A DNA stretch of 64,000 nt, taken from Litoditis marina (lineage: Eukaryota > Nematoda > Chromadorea > Rhabditida > Rhabditidae). The first letter of the stretch is position 1. Every line of letters starts with the position of its first letter. Under the pieces are notes generated by a model that had not been told where the DNA came from, searched no databases, and worked only from the letters and a program-made list of their open reading frames with translations. The position numbers and the translations under genes were made by a program. The DNA is taken from NCBI GenBank assembly GCA_964036275.1, contig OZ038433.1, forward strand, positions 16,746,257-16,810,256, written 5' to 3'. Below, one piece after another: positions 1 through 10,689 of this stretch.

Positions 1-480
1 ACTCTTATCACCGACCGCCAGTAGGACATGCGCCGACCGAGCCTGAAACGGCCGACCGCGTCTTGGGTAATTACCAAATTGATAATTGACCAAGACGCTA
101 GTATCTTGAAATGTCATTTTCCAATTATGTATTGTCAAGGTTTTCCTTTGTTACAGAAATGGTACTCTCATAATTGTGTTAATACCTGCATTTTTATAGT
201 GTGCGCGTAAAAGGTAAATGACTGCATTTCGGCTAGTTGGCAAGAGCGAAATGACATTTTTTTTTCAATCGTAAAGTTTAAAAGGAGCGGGAGGGACGGG
301 GTGATCGTGAAATGGTATCGTGATAGTCATAGGTCGTTATTCATCAAAGCAACACTATGAGTCAAAGACAAATTTCGTACCAAATCGCGAACCAAATTGT
401 GCTCAAACTTGAGCAAATGGTGTGTCCGAGTTCTAACGTGTTTTATTTACTATCTTTCTATCCTCTTGAAGTGGACTTGC
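1..480. other. left flank, no gene recognised
   Basis: Single-copy-looking, moderately AT-rich DNA. I read both strands for continuation of the kinase fragment that lies to its right, in particular for an HxD or DFG motif on the minus strand, and saw none. The first 60 bases hold several CCGACCG-like repeats and a TTTCAG on the minus strand, which could be a splice acceptor but leads into no recognisable frame. A short plus-strand open frame (28-210) has no family signature and is probably chance. An ATTTATTTT/AATAAA stretch on the minus strand near 444-452 could be a poly(A) signal for the truncated kinase reading. Confidence 0.4.
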
Positions 481-513
481 TCAAGAGTCTCTGAAGAAAA
501 CATCTTAATTATG

Positions 514-1085
514 TTACAAGTTTGCACAATTATTGTTCATAGCTTCATCAAACACTGACGATTGCATTTTTCTGAGAACCATTATTTCCATTTTGAGACG
601 TTCATCGGTACGTTGAACTCTCATTGCTTCGATCTTCATAGCGGCCCTCTTCGCCGGCTGAAAGAGAAGTTTGCATGGAAAATGATAAGAGGATAGTTCT
701 AATTCGAACGGTAAACAATTAACGATTGTGGATTGATCTGTAGCTAAATCACGTATTGTGACTCGAGTACAATTACAGATTGATATTACAAAATGTTCGC
801 GTTCTCAAATCAGATGGAGCCCGTTTATTTGTAAATCAGATGGAGCCCGTTTATTTGTAAATCAGATAGGACACATTTTTATTATGCTACGAACAACTGA
901 ACAAACGGAACGAACAAGAAGAATAAGTTATTAGGCACCTTTCCGTTTTTGTCCATCACTGCAACTAAGAACACCTTTCCGAATGCACCCTCTGCTATCT
1001 TTTTTTCCACTTCGAAGTTTTCGACCCTGTCTCCTAGGTCAATTCTTGGCTGAGGCAACGCGATACGAACGGGTTCCGCAAACAT
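514..1085 (-). pseudogene. 5' fragment of a CK1/TTBK-like protein kinase (two exons)
   Basis: Read on the minus strand, exon 1 (1085 to 939) begins MFAEPVRIAL and contains GDRVENFEVEKKIAEGAFGK, a kinase Gly-rich loop in which the first Gly is Ala (AEGAFG). It ends at ...DKNGK before a GTGCCT donor. A 281-base intron ends in TCTCTTTCAG. Exon 2 (from 657) continues in phase 0 with PAKRAAMKIEAMRV, where AAMK supplies the VAIK-type lysine, then RLKMEIMVLRKM, the helix C region with its Glu. The joined order matches the N-lobe of casein kinase 1/tau-tubulin kinase-like proteins, a family expanded in nematodes. Beyond 556 it fails: read-through stops at 514-516, and using the GTGTTT donor at 555 with the TTTTCTTCAG acceptor ending at 491 (65-base intron) gives only short frames before a stop. 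No catalytic loop is present. It is probably a truncated copy. The kinase call is firm; the pseudogene call is inference. Confidence 0.65.
807..870. repeat. 26-bp tandem repeat in the kinase intron
   Basis: Two exact 26-bp copies (807-832 and 833-858) containing ATCAGATGGAGCCCG, followed by a partial, diverged third copy from 859. It lies within the intron of the kinase fragment and has no sequence relation to the 160-bp satellite. Confidence 0.85.
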
Positions 1086-1100
1086 GGTCTGAAACATTTT
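1086..1100 (-). promoter_or_regulatory. splice acceptor (cis or spliced-leader) before the kinase start
   Basis: On the minus strand the bases are TGTTTCAG followed by ACC and the ATG at 1085-1083. TTTCAG three bases before an ATG is the usual nematode acceptor layout, and serves either an upstream cis exon or spliced-leader trans-splicing. It favours the ATG at 1085 over the in-frame ATG at 1097, which would lie inside the acceptor. Satellite sequence starts about 65 bases upstream, so no ordinary promoter or upstream exon is left beside it. Confidence 0.5.
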
Positions 1101-1151
1101 ATACTATTAGTCAAATGCACAAGCTAAAACGCATTAGGCTACAGCTTATAG

Positions 1152-4100
1152 GCTACAAATTTGACTTCATAGGTTACGATTGGACGATTTTGGTATTTTC
1201 GCGATCGTCTGGCAACGATCGTTTTCCAGTTTCTCATCTACCGTACCCAGAATGAAAAACCTCTAAATATTTTCGGATAAATGACATCAGTGACGTGTTA
1301 GGAACATTTTGAAACCAAATTTGACTTCATATGTTACGATTGGACGATTTTGGTATTTTCGCGATCGTTTTCCAGTTTCTCATCCACCGTACCCAGAATG
1401 ACAAACCTCTTTATATTTTCAGATAAATGCTATCGGTGACTTGTTAGGAACATTTTGAAACCAAATTTTACTTCATATGTTACGATTGGACGATTTTGGT
1501 TATTTCGCGGTCGTCTGGCAACGATCGTTTTCCAGTCTACCGTACCCAGAATGAAAAACCTCGAAATATTTTTGGATAAATGACATCAGTGACGTGTTAG
1601 GAACATTTTGAAACCAAATTTGACTTCATATGTTACGATTGGACGATTTTGGTATTTTCGCGATCGTCTGGCAACGATCGTTTTCCAGTTTCTCATCCAC
1701 CGTACCCAGAATGAAAACTTCTGAATATTTTTTAGATAAATGCTATCAGTGACTTGTTAGGAACATTTTGAAACCAAATTTGACTTCATATGTTACGATT
1801 GGACGATTTTGGTATTTTCGCGATCGTCTGGCAACGATCGTTTTCCAGTTTCTCATCCACCGTACCCAGAATGAAAACCTCTAAATATTTTTGGATAAAT
1901 GACATCAGTGACGTGTTAGGAACATTTTGAAACCAAATTTGACTTCATATGTTACGATTGGACGATTTTGGTATGAAAACGATCGTCTGGCAACGATCGT
2001 TTTCAAGTTTCTCATCCACCGTACCCAGAATGAAAAACCTCTGAATATTTTTAGATAAATGCTATCAGTGACTTGTTAGGAACATTTTGAAACCAAATTT
2101 GACTTCATATGTTACGATTGGACGATTTTGGTATTTTCGCGATCGTCTGGCAACGATCGTTTTCCAGTTTCTCATCTACCGTACCCAGAATGAAAAACCT
2201 CTAAATATTTTTGGATAAATGACATCAGTGACGTGTTAGGAACATTTGAAACCAAATTTGACTTCATATGTTACGATTGGACGATTTTGGTATTTTCGCG
2301 ATCGTCTGGCAACGATCGTTTTCAAGTTTCTCATCCACCGTACCCAGAATGAAAAACCTCTGAATATTTTTAGATAAATGCTATCAGTGACTTGTTAGGA
2401 ACATTTTGAAACCAAATTTGACTTCATATGTTACGATTGGACGATTTTGGTATTTTCGCGATCGTCTGGCAACGATCGTTTTCCAGTTTCTCATCTACCG
2501 TACCCAGAATGAAAAACCTCTAAATATTTTTGGATAAATGACATCAGTGACGTGTTAGGAACATTTGAAACCAAATTTGACTTCATATGTTACGATTGGA
2601 CGATTTTGGTATTTTCGCGATCGTCTGGCAACGATCGCTTTCCAGTTTCTCATCCACCGTACCCAGAATGAGAATCCTCTAAATATTTTTGGAGAAATGA
2701 TATCATTGACTTGTTAGGAACACTTTGAAACCAAATTTGACTTTATATGTTACGATTGGACGATTTTGGTATTTTCGCGATCGTCTGTCAACGATCGTTT
2801 TCCAGTTTCTCATCTACCGCACCCAGAATGAAAAACCTCTAAATATTTTTGGATAAATGATATCAGTGACTTGTTAGGAAAATTTTGAAACCAAATTTGA
2901 CTTCATATGTTACGATTGGACGATTTTGGTATTTTCGCGATCGTCTGTCAACGATCGTTTTCCAGTTTCTCATCTACCGTACCCAGAATGAAAAACCTCG
3001 TAATATTTTTGGATAAATGATATCAGTGACTTGTTAGGAACATTTTGAAACCAAATTTGACTTCATATGTTACGATTGGACGATTTTGGTAATTTAGCGA
3101 TCGTCTGGCAACGATTGTTTTCCAGTTTCTCATCCACCGTACCCAGAATGAAAACCTCTAAATATTTTTGAACTAATGATATCAGTGACTTGTTAGGAAC
3201 ATTTTGAAACCAAATTTGACTTCATATGTTACGATTGGACGATTTTGGTATTTTCGCGATCGTCTGGCAACGATCGTTTTCCAGTTTCTGATCTACCGTA
3301 CCCAGAATGAAAAACCTCTAAACATTTTTGGATAAATGATATCAGTGACTTGTTAGGAACATTTTGAAACCAAATTCGACTTCATATGTTACGATTGGAC
3401 GATTTTGGTATTTTCGCGATCGTCTGGCAACGATCGTTTTCCAGTTTCTCATCTACCGTACCCAGAATGAAAAACCTCTAAATATTTTTGTATACATGAT
3501 ATCAGTGACTTGTTAGGAAAATTTTGGAACCAAATTTGACTTTATATGTTACGATTGGACGATTTTGGTATTTTCGCGATCGTCTGTCAACGATCGTTTT
3601 CCAGTTTCTGATCTACCGTACCCAGAATGAAAAACCTCTAAACATTTTTGGATAAATGATATCAGTGACTTGTTAGGAACATTTTGAAACCAAATTTGAC
3701 TTCATATGTTACGATTGGACGATTTTGGTATTTTCGCGATCGTCTGGCAACGATCGTTTTCCAGTTTCTCATCTACCGTACCCAGAATGAAAAACCTCTA
3801 AATATTTTTGTATACATGATATCATTGACTTGTTAGGAACACTTTGAAACCAAATTTGACTTTATATGTTACGATTGGACGATTTTGGTATTTTCGCGAT
3901 CGTTTTCCAGTTTCTCATCCACCGTACCCAGAATGAAAAACCTCTGAATATTTTTAGATAAATGCTATCGGTGACTTGTTAGGAACATTTTGAAAGCAAA
4001 TTTGACTTCATATGTTACGATTGGACGATTTTGGTATTTTCGCGATCGTCTGGCAACGATCGTTTTCCAGTCTACCGTACCCAGAATGAAAAACCTCTAA

Positions 4101-4950
4101 ATATTTTTGGATAAATGACATCAGTGACGTGTTAGGAACATTTTGAAACCAAATTTGACTTCATATGTTGCGATTCGACGATTTTGGTATTTTCGCGATC
4201 GTCTGGCAACGATCGTTTTCCCGTTTCTCATCTACCGCACCCAGAATGAAAAACCTTTAAATAATTTTGGATAAATGATATCAGTGACTTGTTAGGAACA
4301 TTTTGAAACCAAATTTGACTTCATATGTTACGATTGGACGATTTTGGTATTTTCGCGATCGTATTCCAGTTTCTCATCCACCGTACCCAGAATGAAAAAC
4401 CTCTAAATATTTTTAGATAAATGATATCAGTGACCTGTTAGGAACATTTTGAAACCAAATTTGACTTAATATGTCACGATTGGACGATTTTGGTATTTTC
4501 GCGATCGTCTGGCAACGATCGTTTTCCAGTTTCCCATCTACCGTACCCAGAATGAAAAACCTCTAAATATTTTTAGATAAATGATATCAGTGACCTGTTA
4601 GGAACATTTTGAAACCAAATTTGACTTAATATGTCACGATTGGACGATTTTGGTATTTTCGCGATCGTCTGGCAACGATCGTTTTCCAGTTTCCCATCTA
4701 CCGTACCCAGAATGAAAAACCTCTAAATATTTTTGGATAAATGACATCAGTGACGTGTTAGGAACATTTTGAAACCAAATTTGACTTCATATGTTGCGAT
4801 TCGACGATTTTGGTATTTTCGCGATCGTCTGGCAACGATCGTTTTCCAGTTTCTCATCTACCGTACCCAGAATGGAAACTTCTGAATATTTTTAAATAAA
4901 TGCTATCAGTGACTTGTTAGGAACATTTTGAAACCAAATTTGACTTCATA
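1152..4950. repeat. 160-bp satellite, array segment 1 (variable left edge)
   Basis: About 24 head-to-tail monomers. The monomer runs from GTTACGATTGGACG through TTTTCGCGATCGTCTGGC, CACCGTACCCAGAATG, GATATCAGTGACTTGTTAGG and CATTTTGAAACCAAATTTGA to CTTCATAT. Similarity begins at about 1152, within CAAATTTGACTTCAT. Monomer length varies: 146-bp copies lack 14 bp between the two GATCGT repeats (near 1361 and 3898), others lack about 7 bp in the CAGTTTCTCATC part (near 1533 and 4067), and one carries a perfected hairpin (1975-2004). This segment has more private substitutions than the interior of the array, as expected of an array edge. Its right limit is the TA target site at 4949-4950. Confidence 0.97.
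1975..2004. repeat. perfected-hairpin monomer variant (12-bp arms)
   Basis: The usual left arm context TATTTTCGCGATCGT is replaced by TATGAAAACGATCGT, so the arm GAAAACGATCGT is an exact reverse complement of the right arm ACGATCGTTTTC across the loop CTGGCA. Further copies are at 10702-10731, 11182-11211, 17970-17999 and 19072-19101. The ordinary monomer has only the 7-bp arms CGATCGT/ACGATCG. Confidence 0.9.
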
Positions 4951-4982
4951 TAAGACGGGTCCAACTAAATTTTTTCAAAATT
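4951..4982 (+). repeat. left terminal inverted repeat of element 1
   Basis: Starts TAAGACGGGTCCAACTAAAT and continues with a T-run and CAAAATT. It pairs with 6038-6071 on the other strand, and its first 20 bases are shared with both ends of element 2 apart from a few substitutions. Confidence 0.88.
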
Positions 4983-5120
4983 TCCGTTTTTTTACCAAAA
5001 TGTTGTCAACGGAGTGGGTGTGACACGTAAACCATTATCTTGTCAAAGTTGCTGCTGTATCTGGGAAATATTAGAGCCAACCCAATTGACAAGCGCCAAC
5101 ATGAATATTGATGTCTGCCA

Positions 5121-5265
5121 AGTGATAATATCACTTCTCAACACTTGGCAAGTGATATTATCACTGCTCAACACTTGGCAAGTGATATTATCACTGCTCA
5201 ACACTTGGCAAGTGATATTATCACTGCTCAACACTTGGCAAGTGATATTATCACTGCTCAACACT
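5121..5265. repeat. 30-bp tandem repeat of nested palindromes in element 1
   Basis: Almost five head-to-tail 30-bp units (5121, 5151, 5181, 5211, 5241). Each has a perfect inverted repeat AGTGATA-T-TATCACT, and each junction makes another, CACTTG-G-CAAGTG. The first unit differs (AATATCACTTCTC). The array is therefore a chain of alternating hairpin-capable sequences. It keeps an open frame on both strands only because 30 is a multiple of three. Such subterminal repeats often bind transposase; that role is inference here. Confidence 0.92.
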
Positions 5266-5292
5266 GACAATTGCCAGGAACGATCCTCTTTC

Positions 5293-5306
5293 TTGACACG
5301 TGTCAA
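5293..5306. repeat. palindromic motif TTGACACGTGTCAA
   Basis: Perfect 14-bp palindrome beside tRNA-like 1. A near copy, TTGGCACGTGTCAA, lies at 5809-5822 just after tRNA-like 2. Both fit TTGRCANNTGYCAA, which recurs near the ends of element 2. Looser half-site copies in element 1 include GTGACAAGTGACAA near 5867. Confidence 0.8.
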
Positions 5307-5315
5307 CTAGGTTTT

Positions 5316-5385
5316 GCCTCATGCGGGAATCGAACCTGACCCCGCCACACCAAAAGCGAGACGCTTACCACTACACTAAGCGGGC
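5316..5385 (-). tRNA. tRNA-like sequence 1 (degenerate, Pol III boxes intact)
   Basis: Read from 5385 on the minus strand: GCCCGCT, then TAGTGTAGTGG (a full match to the A-box pattern TRGYNNARNGG), an anticodon-loop region CTCGC-TTTTGGT, and GGTTCGATTCC (B box), 70 bases in total, the right length for a type I tRNA. CTCGCTTT(T)GG and the D-arm resemble eukaryotic tRNA-Pro, but the loop as aligned reads TTG rather than TGG. The acceptor stem pairs at only about four of seven positions, and the T-stem has mismatches. I judge it a tRNA pseudogene or tRNA-derived module carried by the element. It may still be transcribed by Pol III. A functional tRNA is unlikely. Confidence 0.45.
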
Positions 5386-5389
5386 TACA

Positions 5390-5738
5390 TTCTAGAGCGC
5401 GAACAGTTCGTACACACACCGGGGCGGGCATATTCATAACGGGATGAGAATAGATTATCGAATTATGGGTGCGAATCTGTGAAAGAAAAAACGAGAAGCG
5501 GAAAATGGAATACAGTAAACACTTAAACCTGCGACGTTGGGCGAAAAGTTGCTACTGGCTTTTAACTAGCTGAAATGTTTTTTTGGTGTGTTCAGCTTTT
5601 AAATTCACGTTTTATATTTATGAAAATTGATTTTTTCAATAAACTAATCCCTTTTAATACACTCATGTGTGGCAACCTTAATCTGAACAATTGCGGCGGG
5701 GTTATATATAGCGCGGTCCATTCTTTTCAAATGCAGGT
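5390..5738. other. element 1 centre between the tRNA-like sequences, no gene
   Basis: AT-rich filler between the two divergent tRNA-like sequences. It contains a GGGGCGGGC stretch near 5420, a TTCAATAAAC poly(A)-signal-like site near 5637, and a TATATATA just before the plus-strand tRNA-like sequence (5703-5710), about 30 bases upstream of its start. No coding frame was recognised; a minus-strand frame here reads straight through the tRNA-like sequence and is not credible. Confidence 0.4.
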
Positions 5739-5808
5739 GCTCCCTTAGTGTAGTGGTAGTGCGATTGCTTTTGGCCCAACGGCCAAGGGTTCGAATCCTC
5801 TCAACGGT
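5739..5808 (+). tRNA. tRNA-like sequence 2 (degenerate, Pol III boxes intact)
   Basis: Begins GCTCCCT, then TAGTGTAGTGG (A box, identical to tRNA-like 1), GCTTTTGG in the anticodon region (also shared), and GGTTCGAATCC (B box, full match). The spacing is tRNA-like, but the acceptor arm does not pair, and the anticodon arm is replaced by a stronger hairpin TTGGCC-CAAC-GGCCAA. It is transcribed away from tRNA-like 1, with the two 5' ends facing each other about 350 bases apart. The shared A box and GCTTTTGG suggest a common ancestor. It is probably a pseudogene. Confidence 0.4.
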
Positions 5809-6037
5809 TTGGCACGTGTCAAAATGAATCAGTGCAAATGGCAAATGGTAAAGATGATCCCTTTGGGTGACAAGTGACAAGCGAACTCCGTTCACTTAGC
5901 ATTTGCCAAAAGAATCTGAATCTCATTGTCAAATGCCAACATCGCGTTGACAAGAAACCTAAAATTGTGTCATTTCGACCGCAAGGCGCAAGAAAATGTT
6001 CCCGTTCACAGATTGACAGAATTCCGTGAATTACTTT

Positions 6038-6071
6038 GAATTTTGAAAAAAATTTAGTTGGAACCGTCTTA
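6038..6071 (-). repeat. right terminal inverted repeat of element 1
   Basis: Reverse complement starts TAAGACGGTTCCAACTAAAT. It differs from the left end by G to T at position 9 and one additional T in the run. It is followed by the TA duplication at 6072-6073 and satellite from 6074. Confidence 0.88.
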
Positions 6072-8600
6072 TATGTTACGATTGGACGATTTTGGTATTT
6101 TCGCGATCGTCTGGCAACGATCGTTTTCCCGTTTCTCATCTACCGCATCCAGAATGAAAAACCCCTAAATATTTTATATATAAATGATATCAGTGACTTG
6201 TTAGGAACATTTTGAAACCAAATTTGACTTAATATGTCACGATTGGACGATTTTGGTATTTTCGCGATCGTCTGGCAACGATCGTTTTCCAGTTTCTCAT
6301 CCACCGTACCCAGAATGAAAAACCCCTAAATATTTTTGGATAAATGATATCAGTGACCTGTTAGGAACATTTTGAAACCAAATTTGACTTAATATGTCAC
6401 GATTGGACGATTTTGGTATTTTCGCGATCGTCTGGCAACGATCGTTTTCCAGTTTCTCATCCACCGTACCCAGAAGGAAAAACCCCTAAATATTTTTGGA
6501 TAAATGATATCAGTGACCTGTTAGGAACATTTTGAAACCAAATTTGACTTAATATGTCACGATTGGACGATTTTGGCATTTTCGCGATCGTCTGGCAACG
6601 ATCGTTTTCCAGTTTCTCATCTACCGTACCCAGAATGAAAAACCTCTAAATATTTTCGGATAAATGACATCAGTGACGTGTTAGGAACATTTTGAAACCA
6701 AATTTGACTTCATATGTTGCGATTCGACGATTTTGGTATTTTCGCGATCGTCTGGCAACGATCGTTTTCCAGTTTCTCATCTACCGTACCCAGAATGGAA
6801 ACTTCTGAAAATTTTTAAATAAATGCTATCAGTGACTTGTTAGGAACATTTTGAAACCAAATTTGACTTCATATGTTACGATTGGACGATTTTGGTATTT
6901 TCGCGATCGTCTGGCAACGATCGTTTTCCCGTTTCTCATCTACCGCACCCAGAATGAAAAACCTTTAAATAATTTTGGATAAATGATATCAGTGACTTGT
7001 TAGGAACATTTTGAAACCAAATTTGACTTCATATGTTACGATTGGACGATTTTGGTATTTTCGCGATCGTCTGGCAACGATCGTTTCCCAGTTTCTCATC
7101 CACCGTACCCAGAATGAAAAACCCCTAAACATTTTTGGATAATTGATATCAGTGACCTGTTAGGAACATTTTGAAACCAAATTTGACTTCTAATGTTACG
7201 ATTGGACGATTTTGGCATTTTCGCGATCGTCTGGCAACGATCGTTTTCCAGTTTCTCATCTACCGTACCCAGAATGAAAAACCTCTAAATATTTTCGGAT
7301 AAATGACATCAGTGACGTGTTAGGAACATTTTGAAACCAAATTTGACTTCATATGTTACGATTGGACGATTTTGGTATTTTCGCGATCGTTTTCCAGTTT
7401 CTCATCCACCGTACCCAGAATGAAAAACCCCTAAATATTTTTGGATAAATGATATCAGTGACCTGTTAGGAACATTTTGAAACCAAATTTGACTTAATAT
7501 GTCACGATTGGACGATTTTGGTATTTTCGCGATCGTCTGGCAACGATCGTTTTCCAGTTTCTCATCTACCGTACCCAGAATGAAAAACCTCTAAATATTT
7601 TCGGATAAATGACATCAGTGACGTGTTGGGAACATTTTGAAACCAAATTTGACTTAATATGTCACGATTGGACGATTTGGTATTTTCGCGATCGTCTGGC
7701 AACGATCGTTTTCCAGTTTCTCATCTACCGTACCCAGAATGAAAAACCTCTGAATATTTTCGGATAAATGACATCAGTGACGTGTTAGGAACATTTTGAA
7801 ACCAAATTTGACTTCATATGTTGCGATTCGACGATTTTGGTATTTTCGCGATCGTCTGGCAACGATCGTTTTCCAGTTTCTCATCTACCGTACCCAGAAT
7901 GAAAAACCTCTAAATATTTTCGGATAAATGACATCAGTGACGTGTTAGGAACATTTTGAAACCAAATTTGACTTCATATGTCACGATTGGACGATTTTGG
8001 TATTTTCGCGATCGTCTGGCAACGATCGTTTTCCAGTTTCTCATCTACCGTACCCAGAATGAAAAACCTCTAAATATTTTCGGATAAATGACATCAGTGA
8101 CGTGTTAGGAACATTTTGAAACCAAATTTGACTTAATATGTCACGATTGGACGATTTTGGTATTTTCGCGATCGTCTGGCAACGATCGTTTTCCAGTTTC
8201 TCATCCACCGTACCCAGAATGAAAAACCTCTAAATATTTTCGGATAAATGACATCAGTGACGTGTTGGGAACATTTTGAAACCAAATTTGACTTAATATG
8301 TCACGATTGGACGATTTTGGTATTTTCGCGATCGTCTGGCAACGATCGTTTTCCAGTTTCTCATCCACCGTACCCAGAATGAAAAACCCCCAAATATTTT
8401 TGGATAAATGATATCAGTGACCTGTTAGGAACATTTTGAAACCAAATTTGACTTAATATGTCACGATTGGACGATTTTGGTATTTTCGCGATCGTCTGGC
8501 AACGATCGTTTTCCAGTTTCTCATCCACCGTACCCAGAATGAAAAACCCCTAAATATTTTTCGATAAATGATATCAGTGACCTGTTAGGAACATTTTGAA

Positions 8601-9880
8601 ACCAAATTTGACTTAATATGTCACGATTGGACGATTTGGTATTTTCGCGATCGTCTGGCAACGATCGTTTTCCAGTTTCTCATCTACCGTACCCAGAATG
8701 AAAAACCTCTAAATATTTTCGGATAAATGACATCAGTGACGTGTTAGGAACATTTTGAAACCAAATTTGACTTAATATGTCACGATTGGACGATTTTGGT
8801 ATTTTCGCGATCGTCTGGCAACGATCGTTTTCAAGTTTCTCATCCACCGTACCCAGAATGAAAAACCCCTAAATATTTTATATATAAATGATATCAGTGA
8901 CCTGTTAGGAACATTTTGAAACCAAATTTGACTTAATATGTCACGATTGGACGATTTTGGTATTTTCGCGATCGTCTGGCAACGATCGTTTTCCAGTTTC
9001 TCATCCACCGTACCCAGAATGAAAAACCCCTAAATATTTTTGGATAAATGATATCAGTGACCTGTTAGGAACATTTTGAAACCAAATTTGACTTAATATG
9101 TCACGATTGGACGATTTTGGTATTTTCGCGATCGTCTGGCAACGATCGTTTTCCAGTTTCTCATCCACCGTACCCAGAATGAAAAACCCCTAAATATTTT
9201 TGGATAAATGACATCAGTGACGTGTTAGGAACATTTTGAAACCAAATTTGACTTAATATGTCACGATTGGACGATTTGGTATTTTCGCGATCGTCTGGCA
9301 ACGATCGTTTTCCAGTTTCTCATCTACCGTACCCAGAATGAAAAACCTCTAAATATTTTCGGATAAATGACATCAGTGACGTGTTAGGAACATTTTGAAA
9401 CCAAATTTGACTTAATATGTCACGATTGGACGATTTTGGTATTTTCGCGATCGTCTGGCAACGATCGTTTTCAAGTTTCTCATCCACCGTACCCAGAATG
9501 AAAAACCCCTAAATATTTTATATATAAATGATATCAGTGACCTGTTAGGAACATTTTGAAACCAAATTTGACTTAATATGTCACGATTGGACGATTTTGG
9601 TATTTTCGCGATCGTCTGGCAACGATCGTTTTCCAGTTTCTCATCCACCGTACCCAGAATGAAAAACCCCTAAATATTTTTGGATAAATGATATCAGTGA
9701 CCTGTTAGGAACATTTTGAAACCAAATTTGACTTAATATGTCACGATTGGACGATTTTGGTATTTTCGCGATCGTCTGGCAACGATCGTTTTCCAGTTTC
9801 TCATCCACCGTACCCAGAATGAAAAACCCCTAAATATTTTTGGATAAATGATATCAGTGACCTGTTAGGAACATTTTGAA
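8601..9880. repeat. 640-bp higher-order repeat, two copies
   Basis: The four-monomer block beginning with the short GACGATTTGGTATT copy (8631 and 9271) and containing the TATATATAAATG copy (8880 and 9520) is repeated with a 640-bp offset. The block combines a 159-bp and a 161-bp monomer with two of 160 bp. Confidence 0.8.
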
Positions 9881-10689
9881 ACCAAATTTGACTTAATATG
9901 TCACGATTGGACGATTTTGGCATTTTCGCGATCGTCTGGCAACGATCGTTTTCCAGTTTCTCATCTACCGTACCCAGAATGAAAAACCTCTAAATATTTT
10001 CGGATAAATGACATCAGTGACGTGTTAGGAACATTTTGAAACCAAATTTGACTTCATATGTTACGATTGGACGATTTTGGTATTTTCGCGATCGTCTGGC
10101 AACGATCGTTTTCCAGTTTCTCATCCACCGTACCCAGAATGAAAACTTCTGAATATTTTTAGATAAATGCTATCAGTGACTTGTTAGGAACATTTTGAAA
10201 CCAAATTTGACTTCATATGTTACGATTGGACGATTTTGGTATTTTCGCGATCGTCTGGCAACGATCGTTTTCCAGTTTCTCATCTACCGCACTCAGAATG
10301 AAAAACCTTTAAATATTTTTGGATAAATGATATCAGTGACGTGTTAGGAACATTTTGAAACCAAATTTGACTTCATATGTTACGATTGGACGATTTTGGT
10401 ATTTTCGCGATCGTTTTCCAGTTTCTCATCCACCGTACCCAGAATGAAAAACCTCTGAATATTTTTGGATAAATGCTATCGGTGACTTGTTAGGAACATT
10501 TTGAAACCAAATTTGACTTCATATGTTACGATTGGACGATTTTGGTATTTTCGCGATCGTCTGGCAACGATCGTTTTCCAGTCTACCGTACCCAGAATGA
10601 AAAACCTCTAAATATTTTTGGATAAATGACATCAGTGACGTGTTAGGAACATTTTGAAACCAAATTTGACTTCATATGTTACGATTGGA

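Larger units (their letters stand above)
4951..6071. mobile_element. TIR element 1, 1121 bp, TA target duplication
   Basis: The satellite is interrupted exactly: ...GACTTCA-TA before the insert and TA-TGTTACG... after it restore the uninterrupted GACTTCATATGTTACG of the monomer, with one TA duplicated (4949-4950 and 6072-6073). The insert begins TAAGACGGGTCCAACTAAAT and ends with the inverted counterpart, giving terminal inverted repeats of about 32-34 bp (4951-4982 and 6038-6071) with one substitution and a one-base length difference in the T-run. No transposase frame is visible, so it is a non-autonomous element moved in trans. A TA target is typical of the Tc1/mariner and some related superfamilies; the superfamily cannot be fixed from the ends alone. 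Inside are a palindromic 30-bp tandem repeat, two tRNA-like sequences and scattered palindromic motifs. Confidence 0.88.

Noticed and set aside
983..1255. Plus-strand ORF opposite the kinase exon
   Set aside because: Antisense shadow of the kinase exon that then reads into the satellite.
5014..5310. ORFs on both strands over the 30-bp tandem repeat (LLNTWQVILS on plus, VLSSDNITCQ on minus)
   Set aside because: A 30-bp period keeps any stop-free frame open; no start context, splice signals or known protein repeat support translation.
5316..5808. Functional tRNA genes
   Set aside because: A and B boxes are intact, but acceptor stems do not pair and the anticodon arms are disturbed; kept only as tRNA-like sequences.
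5644..6139. Minus-strand ORFs in element 1
   Set aside because: One crosses the tRNA-like sequence, and the other runs across the transposon end into satellite, so neither follows a biological boundary.
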